Assembly (NCBI RefSeq): GCF_025154075.1
Contig: NZ_JAOAMU010000008.1
Location: 1-64,000 of the forward strand
From: Chryseobacterium herbae
Lineage (GTDB): Bacteria; Bacteroidota; Bacteroidia; Flavobacteriales; Weeksellaceae
DNA: 64,000 nt
Direction of reading: 5' to 3'
The position numbers were made by a program, and so were the translations under genes. A model generated the notes under the pieces. That model did not search any database, had not been told where the DNA came from, and was given only the letters and a program-made list of their open reading frames with translations. This document shows, in pieces, positions 26,601 to 34,714 of the stretch; positions within the stretch are counted from its first letter, which is position 1, and every line of letters starts with the position of its first letter.

Positions 26601-27310
26601 ATCTTGCAGAACAGTTCGGATTGGATATTCTGCCCTTATACATTCACGGAAATTCTGAAGTACTGCCGAAGGGGGATTTCATCATCTATGATGGAAGCAT
26701 TACCGTAAAAGTTGGTGACAGAATCAGCAAGGACGATCTGAGCTTTGGGAAAAACTATTCCGAAAGAACGAAAAAGATCAATGCCTATTTCAGAGAAAAG
26801 TTTGCAGAGTTGAGAACTGAACTGGAGGATGAAAATTATTTCAGGAAAAAATTATTTCTGAGCTATTTATTCAAAGACAGTGAGGTGGTAAAAGAAATTA
26901 AGAATGATTTCAATGCCCATAAATCGGTTTATTTTGAACTGAATAAGTATATTGCCAGAGATGCATCTATTCTGCACATAGCCGACGATTTTGGACAAAA
27001 AGATGTACTTTTAACTCTTTATCAGGCAGAAAGAAGGATCTTCTCACTCATTACCGATGAAGAAAAAAGGCAGGTTGCTATGCAGACTTATCTGGTGAAA
27101 AGAAGAAAGATTCATTATATCAAAAGTGTTTCTGAAATCCATAAGACTATTGATACTCTTCTGGTTTCGGATCAGCATTTTGACCTTCATACACTGGAGA
27201 AACTTCCTGAGACGATTATCTTCCTGAATACAATTCATTCAGAATTTGATAATTCAGATTATTATGAAGAATTTAATTCAAAAGGAATAAAAATATTCAA
27301 AAAACACTAA
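23657..27310 (+). CDS. MMPL/RND-family exporter fused to a PlsC-type acyltransferase
   Basis: A 1217-residue fusion. Residues 1-810 are an MMPL-type RND transporter: two halves, each a TM helix, a periplasmic loop and five more TM helices, with GAILIGITIDYALH in half one and LVFGVGDDFSIFL in half two as the TM4 proton-relay regions. After a linker comes a glycerol-phosphate-type acyltransferase domain with NHTSFLD (His896, Asp901) and FPEAERS. A C-terminal stretch of about 170 residues has no family that I recognise. Exporters of this type occur in aryl-polyene and flexirubin clusters; here it is the first gene of unit A, with darA 43 bases downstream. Inferred role: moving and perhaps acylating pigment or its lipid anchor. 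Confidence 0.85.
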   Translation: MHRFFIFLYYLISKNKILSVIITLGIAVVCGFFASKINFEEDINQIIPKNEKSDLTAKVLKQLNFSDKIIVIIENKSKEDEFQLSETADTFLQKVEPLKKYIGSVQGKVNDSEISETFDFVNQNLPLFLDENDYKEIERKLQKDSISKRVENNYVSLVSPTSLVTKEFIKKDPLGITYLGIKKLNALNISKDFKLEDNYIVTKDGKNLLLFIEPKNKSNDTKGNEAFVNQLNEIKDGINKQFKGKTELSYFGSPVIAVANAQQIKKDIQNTVMISMTVLLILLIYYFRNFFTPIIVFLPTVFSVLLALLILYFIKDKISAISLSVGAILIGITIDYALHILTHYKHNNNIEELYKEITQPIVLSSATTAVSFLCLVFVRSEALKDLGLFAAITVIFSSITALIIVPQLYKPKQKEDHQSTNFIDKIGSYPYEKNKPLIIGCSIIIVACLFGFRHVGFNEDIGDLNYIPKDLKISEAKLQKLSDITSKSIYTISYGDSEEEALARNSRLSNFLEKEKKEGKILSYSSLGNVVLSEKDQKQRIETWKKFWDPDKKNRTVSELVSSGNQFGFNSGAFAQFNEVLNKNYTELSLKDYEKVKALQISEFLSNENGFYTVSNVVKVDEKKRDHFIKDVEKHHDALAIDRQQMNENFLGLLKKDFSTLINYSLLAIVLTIIVFFRNFELTVLTMFPIVLTGVVTAGILYFLGLELNIFSTVVCTLVFGVGDDFSIFLTKAMQKEHTTGKNELPTYRTSIILAVFTTILSIGSLIFAKHPALHSLALVALIGMFSVIIITSTLYPFWFRLLITNRAKKGLSPITFRLLLRCIISFFYYGLGGLVFSLIGSIFIKRSKGKTLDIIKLILAKFLTSVLHLSPFVRKRVIKNPAEDFSRPAVIIANHTSFLDTLAIAMATHKIIYLVNDWVYDSPVFGKLVRALGFYPVSQGIENGMEKLKEKIDQGYSLVVFPEAERSYTNDVKRFHKGAFYLAEQFGLDILPLYIHGNSEVLPKGDFIIYDGSITVKVGDRISKDDLSFGKNYSERTKKINAYFREKFAELRTELEDENYFRKKLFLSYLFKDSEVVKEIKNDFNAHKSVYFELNKYIARDASILHIADDFGQKDVLLTLYQAERRIFSLITDEEKRQVAMQTYLVKRRKIHYIKSVSEIHKTIDTLLVSDQHFDLHTLEKLPETIIFLNTIHSEFDNSDYYEEFNSKGIKIFKKH

Positions 27311-27353
27311 ATAAATATGAAAAGCATATTTTTGTAATCGCTAAAGAATATTA

Positions 27354-28268
27354 ATGAAAAAAAATATACTCGTAATCTATTATTCACAGACAGGACAGCT
27401 GGAAGATATTGTGAAGAATATGGCACAGCCTTTTGAAGCCAAAAAGGAGGAATATGACGTTACGTACTATAATATTCAGCTGAAAGAGGATTTTCCTTTC
27501 CCTTGGCCTGAAGATGTTTTCTTCAATACTTTCCCTGAATCTTATCTTCAGATCCCGAAAGAGATCTTTCCACCTTCTGAAGAAATTCTGAATAAAAAGT
27601 ATGACCTCATCTTATTCGGATATCAGGTATGGTACCTTACACCATCTATTCCTATCATCTCCTTTTTAAAAAGTGGTTTTGCGGAAAAGATTCTGAAAGA
27701 CACGGATGTGGTGACGATCTCCGGAACCAGAAATATGTGGATGCTTTCTCAGGAGAAGCTAAAGGTATATTTAAGAGACCTTGGAGCAAAGCTGGTAGGA
27801 AACATCGCTTTAGTGGACAGACATGACAATTATACAAGTGTACTGACGATATTACGCTGGCTGACTACAGGACAGAAAGAAAAATCAGGAATGCTTCCTG
27901 CTGCGGGAGTTTCAGATGAAGAAATTTCAGGATCTGTAAAATACGGCCGTATCATAGAAAAGTATTTCAACGGTGGAAATCTTTCCGGTCTCCAACCCGA
28001 ACTGGTACAGAACGGAGCGATAGAAATCCGCCCTTTTTTGGTAAGGGTAGAAAAAGTAGGAAATAAAATATTCACCATATGGTCTAATCTCATTATAAAG
28101 AAAAAAGAGAAACGTCCATTGCTGATAAAATTCTTTAAGGTATATTTGATGGCCGCGATATGGATTATCTCACCTGTCGTCTTAGTGTTACACCTACTGA
28201 CAACCCCCATATTCTGGTTTAAAAGACAAAAACAAAAAACATATTTACAAGGAATTAATTTAAAATAG
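27354..28268 (+). CDS. darA: Dialkylresorcinol-forming enzyme DarA (flavodoxin-like)
   Basis: A 304-residue protein of the DarA family, which works with the ketosynthase DarB to turn two fatty-acyl-derived chains into an aromatic dialkylresorcinol. The N-terminal fold is flavodoxin-like, with a YYSQTGQ phosphate-binding loop at residues 9-15 and a YQVWYLTPSIPI segment where flavodoxins contact the flavin. A C-terminal hydrophobic helix, about residues 263-288 (IWIISPVVLVLHLLTTPIFW), followed by basic residues, suggests membrane attachment, fitting a lipophilic product. It precedes darB by one base. A TATTTTTG box at 27327-27334 may give an internal start. The assignment rests on fold, length and the darB neighbour. 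Confidence 0.85.
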   Translation: MKKNILVIYYSQTGQLEDIVKNMAQPFEAKKEEYDVTYYNIQLKEDFPFPWPEDVFFNTFPESYLQIPKEIFPPSEEILNKKYDLILFGYQVWYLTPSIPIISFLKSGFAEKILKDTDVVTISGTRNMWMLSQEKLKVYLRDLGAKLVGNIALVDRHDNYTSVLTILRWLTTGQKEKSGMLPAAGVSDEEISGSVKYGRIIEKYFNGGNLSGLQPELVQNGAIEIRPFLVRVEKVGNKIFTIWSNLIIKKKEKRPLLIKFFKVYLMAAIWIISPVVLVLHLLTTPIFWFKRQKQKTYLQGINLK

Positions 28269-28269
28269 A

Positions 28270-29409
28270 ATGTACGACGTATTTATAACAAAAGCATCAA
28301 CATATTTACCTAATAACCCGGTATCAAATGATGAAATGGAGACTTATCTTGGTCTGATAAATGACGCTCCTTCTAAAGCAAAATCATTGATTTTAAGAAA
28401 TAACAAGATCACGACAAGATACTATGCTTTGGACAAAGAAGGAAATCCTACTCACACCAATGCACAGCTTACCGCAAAAGCTGTAGAAGGACTATTCGAT
28501 GAAAATTTCAAAAAGGAAGATATGAAACTGTTGTCCGTAGGAACTACTTCTCCGGATCAGATGCAGCCTTCACACGCTTCTATGGTTCATGGCGAGCTGA
28601 ATATCGGTAAATCTATTGAAATTAATACCGCTACAGGTCTTTGTAATTCCGGGATGAATGCCCTGAACTACGGATTCCTTTCTGTAAAAGCCGGTGTGAA
28701 TGAAAATGCCGTATGTGCAGGTTCAGAGAGAATGTCTGCATGGATGACCGCAGATAAATTCAACCATGAAGCCGAAAATTTAAAAGTATTGGAAGAAAGA
28801 CCTATCGTTGCCTTCAAGAGAGAATTCCTGAGATGGATGCTTTCTGATGGTGCAGGTTCATTCCTTCTTGAAAATAAGCCAAGAGCAACCGGAATTTCTT
28901 TAAAAATAGAGTTCATCGATTTTTATTCTTACGCTCACGAGATCGAAGCCTGTATGTATGCTGGATGCGATAAGCAGGAGGACGGAAGCCTTAAATCATG
29001 GGCAGACTACCCTTCTGATGAATGGCTGAAGCAGTCTATCTTTGCCATCAAGCAAGACACCAAGATTCTGGACAAATACATCCTGGTAAAAGGGGCGGAA
29101 AGCTTAAGATCTTCTTTCGACAAGCATCAATTAGATCCCGCAAAAATCGATCACGTTCTGGCTCATATTTCTTCAGGTTATTTCAAGGACGGCCTGAAAG
29201 ATGAATTTGCTAAAAAAGGAATGGATTTCCCTGCAGAAAAATGGTTCTACAACCTTTCTGATATTGGAAATATCGGCGCTGGCTCTATCTTCGTTGCCCT
29301 GGAAGAATTAATGAATTCCGGGACATTGAAAAAAGGAGAAAAAGTATTGCTTTGTGTTCCTGAAAGCGGAAGATTTGCCTATTCTTGTGCCCTATTAACG
29401 GTTTGCTAA
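28270..29409 (+). CDS. darB: Ketosynthase III-type dialkylresorcinol synthase DarB
   Basis: A 379-residue beta-ketoacyl-ACP synthase III relative that condenses a beta-ketoacyl and a second acyl chain before DarA aromatises the ring. The KAS III triad is intact: Cys125 in ATGLCNSGMN, His299 in VLAHISSG and Asn334 in DIGNIGAGS. It lacks the FabH N-terminal pattern and is longer than FabH, as DarB proteins are. The start is one base after the darA stop, and the stop TAA overlaps the ATG of the next gene (TAATG), indicating translational coupling. The aromatic half of flexirubin is therefore encoded here. Confidence 0.9.
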   Translation: MYDVFITKASTYLPNNPVSNDEMETYLGLINDAPSKAKSLILRNNKITTRYYALDKEGNPTHTNAQLTAKAVEGLFDENFKKEDMKLLSVGTTSPDQMQPSHASMVHGELNIGKSIEINTATGLCNSGMNALNYGFLSVKAGVNENAVCAGSERMSAWMTADKFNHEAENLKVLEERPIVAFKREFLRWMLSDGAGSFLLENKPRATGISLKIEFIDFYSYAHEIEACMYAGCDKQEDGSLKSWADYPSDEWLKQSIFAIKQDTKILDKYILVKGAESLRSSFDKHQLDPAKIDHVLAHISSGYFKDGLKDEFAKKGMDFPAEKWFYNLSDIGNIGAGSIFVALEELMNSGTLKKGEKVLLCVPESGRFAYSCALLTVC

Positions 29410-29840
29410 TGGAGAACCAACTGCCAACATCCGATACAGATTTTGTGGGAAGCCTTATTCCCCAGCGTTTTCCGTTTGTCATGGTTCATGAACTTACGGA
29501 ATTTTCTGAAAATCATCTGGTATCAGGATTTGAGATCAAAGATGATAACATTTTTATCCAGGACGGAACATTTCAGGCTTCGGGACTTATAGAGCATCAG
29601 GCACAGAGTGTGGCTTTACATACCGGTTACAAGTATTATCTTTTAGGAAAAGAAGCGCCTACCGGATATATCGGTGCCATCAAATCTTTTGAAGCGGAAA
29701 CCCTTCCTAAAACAGGCGACCGTCTGGTATCGGAAGTAACGATCCTGCATGAAGTAATGGGCGTAACGCTGGTAGATATTGTCACGAAACTGAATGGCGG
29801 GATCATTGCAAAATCCCAAATGAAAACTGCTGTAAAATAA
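29409..29840 (+). CDS. Hotdog-fold beta-hydroxyacyl-ACP dehydratase-like protein (ApeP type), copy 1
   Basis: A 143-residue hotdog protein like the ApeP dehydratases of aryl-polyene clusters, expected to remove water from beta-hydroxyacyl-ACP. Seen: LIPQRFPFVMVHEL near residue 20, the central helix with GLIEHQAQSVALHTGY (about 60-75), and FEAETLPKTGDRLVSEV. The usual FabZ 'HFPGxPvxPGV' is absent, as in ApeP. The start ATG at 29409 overlaps the darB stop by one base; an upstream in-frame ATG at 29385 would lie inside darB and is less likely. The next gene is a diverged paralogue five bases on, so the two may form a heterodimer. Confidence 0.78.
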   Translation: MENQLPTSDTDFVGSLIPQRFPFVMVHELTEFSENHLVSGFEIKDDNIFIQDGTFQASGLIEHQAQSVALHTGYKYYLLGKEAPTGYIGAIKSFEAETLPKTGDRLVSEVTILHEVMGVTLVDIVTKLNGGIIAKSQMKTAVK

Positions 29841-29845
29841 CTGTC

Positions 29846-30289
29846 ATGGAGATCAAAGAAGACCAACTTATCAATATACATAACTTTCTGCCGCACCGCG
29901 AACCGATGCTGATGGCAGATTACATTCTGGAATTGACCAAAGAAAAAGTTGTGACTTCCTTTGAAATTAAAGAAGATAATGTTTTCGTACACAATAATGA
30001 ATTTGTGGAAGCCGGCCTGATTGAAAATCTTGCCCAAACCTGCTCTTCTATTCTGGGACAAAGCTTCTTTGAAAATCCTGAAGCAGATACCAAAGTGATT
30101 GGTTTTATCACCAATATTAAAAAGATCGAACTTTTCGGTCTTCCTAAAACAGGGGATAAGATCATTTCAAAAGCCTCGCTGATCTCTCAGTATGAAAATA
30201 TCTGTAATATCTTTTGCGAGACGTTTAATGATGATGAGCTGCTGATCAGGGCGGAGATCAATCTGTTTATTCAGGAGGTAAAATCTTAA
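29846..30289 (+). CDS. Hotdog-fold dehydratase-like protein (ApeP type), copy 2
   Basis: A 147-residue paralogue of the preceding gene: HNFLPHREPMLMADYIL, VEAGLIENLAQTCSSILGQ and LFGLPKTGDKIISKA line up with its blocks. Where copy 1 has IEHQAQ this one has IENLAQ, so the histidine/glutamine pair in the central helix differs and the two copies may not both be catalytic. It is the last gene of unit A and is followed by a hairpin with eight T residues. Likely part of the ketide-reduction cycle of pigment synthesis, possibly as a heterodimer with copy 1. Confidence 0.75.
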   Translation: MEIKEDQLINIHNFLPHREPMLMADYILELTKEKVVTSFEIKEDNVFVHNNEFVEAGLIENLAQTCSSILGQSFFENPEADTKVIGFITNIKKIELFGLPKTGDKIISKASLISQYENICNIFCETFNDDELLIRAEINLFIQEVKS

Positions 30290-30313
30290 GAATCTATTTT
30301 AGTTAAACTATAT

Positions 30314-30342
30314 AACCGTACGATTACCGTGCGGTTTTTTTT
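30314..30342 (+). terminator. Terminator of pigment unit A
   Basis: AACCGTACG, ATTAC and CGTGCGGTT form a nine-pair stem with one wobble, followed by eight T, 25 bases past the stop of the second dehydratase gene. Confidence 0.85.
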
Positions 30343-30369
30343 GCTACATCGGTGCGAAGGTTAGGTTTT

Positions 30370-30419
30370 GGCTAAAGCCTTTTGCAAAGCGTATATCTTG
30401 TAAGCGGGCTAAAGCCCGC
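30370..30419. repeat. REP-like palindromes
   Basis: GGCTAAAGCC (30370-30379) and GCGGGCTAAAGCCCGC (30404-30419) are nested palindromes sharing one core, 24 bases apart. This looks like an extragenic palindromic repeat; copy number elsewhere cannot be seen here. Confidence 0.6.
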
Positions 30420-30693
30420 CCCTATTGATGTGGATATTTGTAAAAAGATTGGCTTTATGTTCTTAACCACGGATGGCACGGATTTTCACAGATGATTGTG
30501 AAGAGGAGAGCCGGAGGCTGGGAGCGGGAAGTTATTGAAGTCGGAGAACAACTTTAAGCCGGGTTTTATTGTTCTTTTAAAACTATCTCATCAATTGTAA
30601 GATAAATTATCAGATATGGAAAGCCTGCCGGTAACTTTCTCCTTCCATCTTCCCTCTTCCTTCCCTAAATATTTAATAACCCTTATTTTTCGA

Positions 30694-30701
30694 TATATTT
30701 G
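30694..30701 (+). promoter_or_regulatory. -7 box of the small gene at 30716
   Basis: TATATTTG fits TAnnTTTG and lies 14 bases before the ATG at 30716, so the 5' leader would be very short. No TTG is visible at -33. Confidence 0.45.
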
Positions 30702-30715
30702 ATGAAAATAAAAGT

Positions 30716-30985
30716 ATGAGTGTAAAAGTAAGGTTCTATTCGGATAATGTTGAATTTGATTTTGAAAATTCTGTTGAGTTTCCAATCGCTCCGCAAATTG
30801 GGGATGAAGTGAATCTTATTTCATTTTTTAAATACAAAACCTCCGAAAGACTGGAATACTATAACAATATGGATGATCTTGATCTGTATAATGATGCTGT
30901 GGTTTCACAGCGTACCTGGTGCAATGATCTTGACAAAGAGGAAGTGTATCTGCTGGTAAAACTGAAATACCGTCCAAACAGATAA
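30716..30985 (+). CDS. Small acidic protein of unknown function
   Basis: An 89-residue cytoplasmic protein that I do not recognise. It has no signal peptide or TM helix, is rich in Asp, Glu, Tyr and Asn, and contains FPIAPQIGDEVNLISF, a beta-strand pattern, near residues 26-41. It is a single gene with its own -7 box, between pigment unit A and the M16 protease. Codon use and base composition look like those of its neighbours. The conserved-looking strand pattern and promoter support a real gene; function is unknown. Confidence 0.6.
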   Translation: MSVKVRFYSDNVEFDFENSVEFPIAPQIGDEVNLISFFKYKTSERLEYYNNMDDLDLYNDAVVSQRTWCNDLDKEEVYLLVKLKYRPNR

Positions 30986-31012
30986 ATGTATTTTCCAAAT
31001 TAAAATCAGAAA

Positions 31013-31050
31013 ATAAAAAAGCGGAGCATTGCTGCTCCGCTTAAAAAAAT
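31013..31050 (-). terminator. Terminator of the M16 peptidase gene
   Basis: GCGGAGCA, TTGC and TGCTCCGC form a perfect eight-pair stem with an A run on its left, which is a T run for the minus-strand gene. It lies 26 bases before the convergent plus-strand gene would need it, so it may stop both. Confidence 0.85.
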
Positions 31051-31065
31051 TGGTATCATAAAGGG

Positions 31066-33978
31066 TTAGTACCCGAAGATTTCTTCAAGAGATACCTCCT
31101 GGAACGTTCCCATTTTATTGATGGATTCCATATTCAGGTTTTCTTTTTTACCGATGATCGCTGTATTGTATTTTACAGGCTTGATCTCAGTATCATAGAA
31201 ACTGGTAAGCTGCGGTAAAGTCAGCCCCTGAATCTCAGAATAAATATCTTTTCTGATATCATAATCTACACCCAGCTTTTTCAGCGCCATCTGATTAAAG
31301 AAAATATTCGTTCTGTTAATTCTGTTAGATGCAATCTGCTTCAGGGCAGAACCTCTGGAGTTCTCAAACTGTGCAGGAATCTGTGGCAGAGAGACCATAA
31401 GATCATTCATTGCATTGACCGCTAACGGAAGCTTGTTGGCCTGAGTTCCGATATAGTTGGTGATGTAGTTTGCATGTCCTTTCTCCGTAGCATTAGCGTA
31501 AGAAACATAAGCAGAATAAGCCAGTGACTTACTTTCTCTGATCTCCTGGAAGACAATAGAAGACAATCCTCTTCCGAAATATTCGTTGAAAACATTCGCT
31601 TTTCCGAAGTTACTTAAGTTTACGTCACTACCTTTAGCTACTTTAGACATTTCCATCTGAACCATGTCGTAGTTGGTGAAATATACTTTTCCGTCTGCTG
31701 CAGGCTCCGTATATTCTTTAGCTTTTGCCGGCTGAACGCTCGTTTCTGCAATATATGGCTTCACTGCTTTTTCTAAACCTGACTGCTCCTGTCCGTACAG
31801 GAACACTTCATAAGGAGACTGATTCAGTGCTTTGATTTTCTTAGTCAGTTCATTGGCATCAATGCTCTCAAGACGTTCTTTAGAAACAATGTCCGCCATT
31901 CTCGAATTCTTGCCATACTTAGCATAATTCGTCAGAGCAGCCATGATTCTTGTTTTATCCTTTTTACCGGCGGCTCTTGCCTCCAATATGGTTTTCACAG
32001 TCTTTGCATAAGTGTCTTTGTCTGCTTTTACATTCGTCACCCAGTGATTCATCAGCTCAGCACCTTTCTTCATATTGGCTTCAAGACCGCTCAATGTGAT
32101 TATTAACTGATCATTTGAAGTTCTGAAGCTGTACGTGATTCCCAGTTCATAGAACTCACCTTTCAACTGCTCAGGTGTATATTTATCCGTTCCAAGATAT
32201 TCGAAAAGGGTTACTGCTACTGAAAGCTCCTTATCATTATCTGTTCCGAAAGGGAAGATATAGCTGATCTGTGCTACATCATTATATTTATTCTTTACAA
32301 AGCTTACTTTCTTGTCCTTGATCTGAGTCGTCTGGATCGCCGCTTTATAATCGATGAATTCAGGTTTGGCCTCAGCTACCTTAGTGCTTAAAATATCTTT
32401 AAGGAAAGGAGATTGTGCTTCTCTGTTCAGTTTAATTGGAGTAATCCCAGGATTCTGTACACGAACCAGTTTATCATTCACTCCTTTTTCTTTGTAAACA
32501 ACCACATAGTTATTCTTGAAAAATTCGTTCGCAAACTTTACAACATCAGCCTTTGAGATTTTCTCGTATTGGTTGATATCATCCAGTTCCTCCTGCCATG
32601 TTTTCTCATTAATATATGTATCATAAAGTGTAGTCGCCAGTCCGTCTGCAGTTTCCCACGACTTCATACGCTGTACCTTTTTATCATTAACGATTGCTTT
32701 CAGCATCCAATCCGGGAACTCCCCTTTTTTAACAAGCTCCAACTGATCCAATAACAGTTTTTTAGCATCATCAAAGCTTTGACCGTCTTTCGGAGTTACA
32801 GACATTGTAAAAGCACCATACCTTTTAAAAGCAGATTCATAAGCTCCTGCGCTTAATACTTTTTGAGTCTGATTCATATTAAGGTCAATCAATCCTGCAT
32901 CTCCTCTATTGCTTAGGATTTCCGAAATTACATCAGCTAATCTTGCTTCTTTCGTACCATAAGAATCCGTTCTCCAGGCCATCGTCATTCTAGGCGTACT
33001 TGGACTCTTTACCGTTCTCGATACGATATTTGTCATTGGCTCTTCGCTCACCATTTTCTTCATTGGAAGTTCCTTGTATTTGAAAGAACCGAAATTCTGA
33101 TCAACAAGTTTGATTGTTTTATCAAAATCAAGATCACCTACCAATACGATCGCCATATTATTAGGAACATAATAGGTATCAAAATATTTATGAATAGCAA
33201 CCATTGAAGGACTCTTCAAATGCTCTGAAGTACCGATAGTGGTCTGCTGCCCGTTTGGATGTTTAGGGAAAAGTGCTTCCAGCATAGCATAGTTTACCAG
33301 ACGTCCGTCATTATCCTGAGCTCTGTTAAATTCCTCATAAACCGCTTCCAGCTCAGTATGGAAAAGACGAAGTACCAGTTCCGAAAAACGTTCCTTTTCT
33401 ACTTTAAGCCATTTTTCAAGCTCATTGGCCGGGATATTATTTTTATAAACCGTTTCGTCAAGAGAAGTATGTGCGTTTGTTCCGGTTGCTCCCAAAGAAG
33501 AAATCGCTTTATCATATTCATTGGCAATTGCATATTTAGATGCTTCCAATGAAACCTCATCTATTTTCTTATAGAGCAGTTTTTTCTTTTCAGGGTCCTT
33601 TTCAGCTTTGTGTTGCTCATAAAGATCAGAGATCTGCTGCAGCACAGCTTTTTCCTTTGCCCAGTCCTGAGTTCCCAAATGAGAAGTTCCCTTGAAAACC
33701 ATGTGCTCAAGATAATGCGCCAAACCGGTATTGTCGCTAGGGTCATTATTTGACCCTGTTCTTACCGGAATATAGGTCTGAATTCTCGGAGCATCATCAT
33801 TTTTAGCCAGGTACACCTTCAATCCGTTTTTCAGAGTATACACTCTTACTCCGGACTGATCATTCTTTACCGTTTGATAAGTATAGCCTTGATTATCTGT
33901 AAGTGTTTGTGTGTCAAATTTCTGCGCCATCGCACTGATCATACAGAAAAGCGATACAGAAATAAAAAATTTCTTCAT
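31066..33978 (-). CDS. Secreted M16-family zinc peptidase
   Basis: A 970-residue pitrilysin/PqqL-like metallopeptidase, probably periplasmic or outer-membrane associated. A signal peptide (residues 1-18, AMAQ) precedes two M16 modules. The first is active: inverted zinc motif HYLEH with His88, Glu91 and His92, and a downstream Glu in LEAVYEEFNRA. The second half (about 510-950) has the fold but no zinc motif, and carries the usual R/Y binding region GRGLSSIVFQEIRESKSLAYSAY. No T9SS tail. It is alone, reads against the pigment genes and sits between units A and B, so a direct pigment role is not indicated. Confidence 0.92.
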   Translation of the reverse strand: MKKFFISVSLFCMISAMAQKFDTQTLTDNQGYTYQTVKNDQSGVRVYTLKNGLKVYLAKNDDAPRIQTYIPVRTGSNNDPSDNTGLAHYLEHMVFKGTSHLGTQDWAKEKAVLQQISDLYEQHKAEKDPEKKKLLYKKIDEVSLEASKYAIANEYDKAISSLGATGTNAHTSLDETVYKNNIPANELEKWLKVEKERFSELVLRLFHTELEAVYEEFNRAQDNDGRLVNYAMLEALFPKHPNGQQTTIGTSEHLKSPSMVAIHKYFDTYYVPNNMAIVLVGDLDFDKTIKLVDQNFGSFKYKELPMKKMVSEEPMTNIVSRTVKSPSTPRMTMAWRTDSYGTKEARLADVISEILSNRGDAGLIDLNMNQTQKVLSAGAYESAFKRYGAFTMSVTPKDGQSFDDAKKLLLDQLELVKKGEFPDWMLKAIVNDKKVQRMKSWETADGLATTLYDTYINEKTWQEELDDINQYEKISKADVVKFANEFFKNNYVVVYKEKGVNDKLVRVQNPGITPIKLNREAQSPFLKDILSTKVAEAKPEFIDYKAAIQTTQIKDKKVSFVKNKYNDVAQISYIFPFGTDNDKELSVAVTLFEYLGTDKYTPEQLKGEFYELGITYSFRTSNDQLIITLSGLEANMKKGAELMNHWVTNVKADKDTYAKTVKTILEARAAGKKDKTRIMAALTNYAKYGKNSRMADIVSKERLESIDANELTKKIKALNQSPYEVFLYGQEQSGLEKAVKPYIAETSVQPAKAKEYTEPAADGKVYFTNYDMVQMEMSKVAKGSDVNLSNFGKANVFNEYFGRGLSSIVFQEIRESKSLAYSAYVSYANATEKGHANYITNYIGTQANKLPLAVNAMNDLMVSLPQIPAQFENSRGSALKQIASNRINRTNIFFNQMALKKLGVDYDIRKDIYSEIQGLTLPQLTSFYDTEIKPVKYNTAIIGKKENLNMESINKMGTFQEVSLEEIFGY

Positions 33979-34242
33979 AAGTCTTATTTATTTTAATCCA
34001 AATTTCTTAGAACCTTATTAGTCTACATTTAATATACACTTGTTACAGCATAAATGTTACAAATTGGGAATTAATATTTTTGTGTTAAAAAACCATTTTA
34101 CCCCTTAAAAACACGCATTCGGCCCATTATAATTTAATATGATTTACATATAATGTATTTTCACTATTTTAGCCAACTGATTAAAAAGAATTAAAAAGGT
34201 GAATGAATTTTCATCTTAAAGTAAAAAAATAATACGGTTTAC

Positions 34243-34647
34243 ATGAAAAAACAAGACCTGCCTCAGGATGAAAGCAATCTGAAGTCAGCAAACATGACCG
34301 AAGTCTTGTATGTGACGGATGAAAACGATAATTATACGACAGCCAACAGCATCGGCTGGGAAGCTAAAAAAGCAGCCCTGGAAGAATCTCTGGAACTTAT
34401 TCATGAAAGAATTGAAGAAGCCAGACAGGACGTCGTTAATCAGATATCAAGTCCCATCATGTATTTCATGGAACTGAATAAAATGGATCTGAGTGTCCTC
34501 GCTTCCTACGTCGGAATGTGGCAGTGGAGAGTGAAAAGACACGCAAAACCAAGAGTATTTAAAACACTAAACGAATCCGTACTGAAAAAATATGCCGATG
34601 CATTCGGGATTTCAGTGGATGAATTAAAGAACTTTGACGGAAAATAA
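34243..34647 (+). CDS. HTH (XRE-like) protein at the head of pigment unit B
   Basis: A 134-residue protein. The first 75 residues are acidic and helical; residues 78-130 (MDLSVLASYVGMWQWRVKRHAKPRVF, then LKKYADAFGISVDELKNF) follow the XRE helix-turn-helix pattern including the usual closing 'A.afgIs.deL'. It is thus probably a DNA-binding regulator, or a protein that keeps the fold for another purpose. It is the first gene of unit B, 67 bases before the BtrH-like gene, which makes it a good candidate for pigment control. No standard TAnnTTTG box is visible in the 264 bases upstream. Family assignment is from pattern only. Confidence 0.65.
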   Translation: MKKQDLPQDESNLKSANMTEVLYVTDENDNYTTANSIGWEAKKAALEESLELIHERIEEARQDVVNQISSPIMYFMELNKMDLSVLASYVGMWQWRVKRHAKPRVFKTLNESVLKKYADAFGISVDELKNFDGK

Positions 34648-34714
34648 TACTGAAATGAAGCATATCATCTTATGCACAATTTCATTTCGCCAATGAAAAA
34701 GATAAAAGCAGCAA

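Larger units (their letters stand above)
30290..30715. other. 426-base intergenic region with terminator and inverted repeats
   Basis: Holds the terminator of unit A (30314-30342), a REP-like palindrome pair (30370-30419), a stretch AACCACGGATGGCACGGATT-like (about 30465-30495) of a kind often scattered in flavobacterial genomes, and two purine/pyrimidine-rich arms (about 30510-30540 and 30630-30665) that are roughly inverted copies. No plausible gene. Confidence 0.6.
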
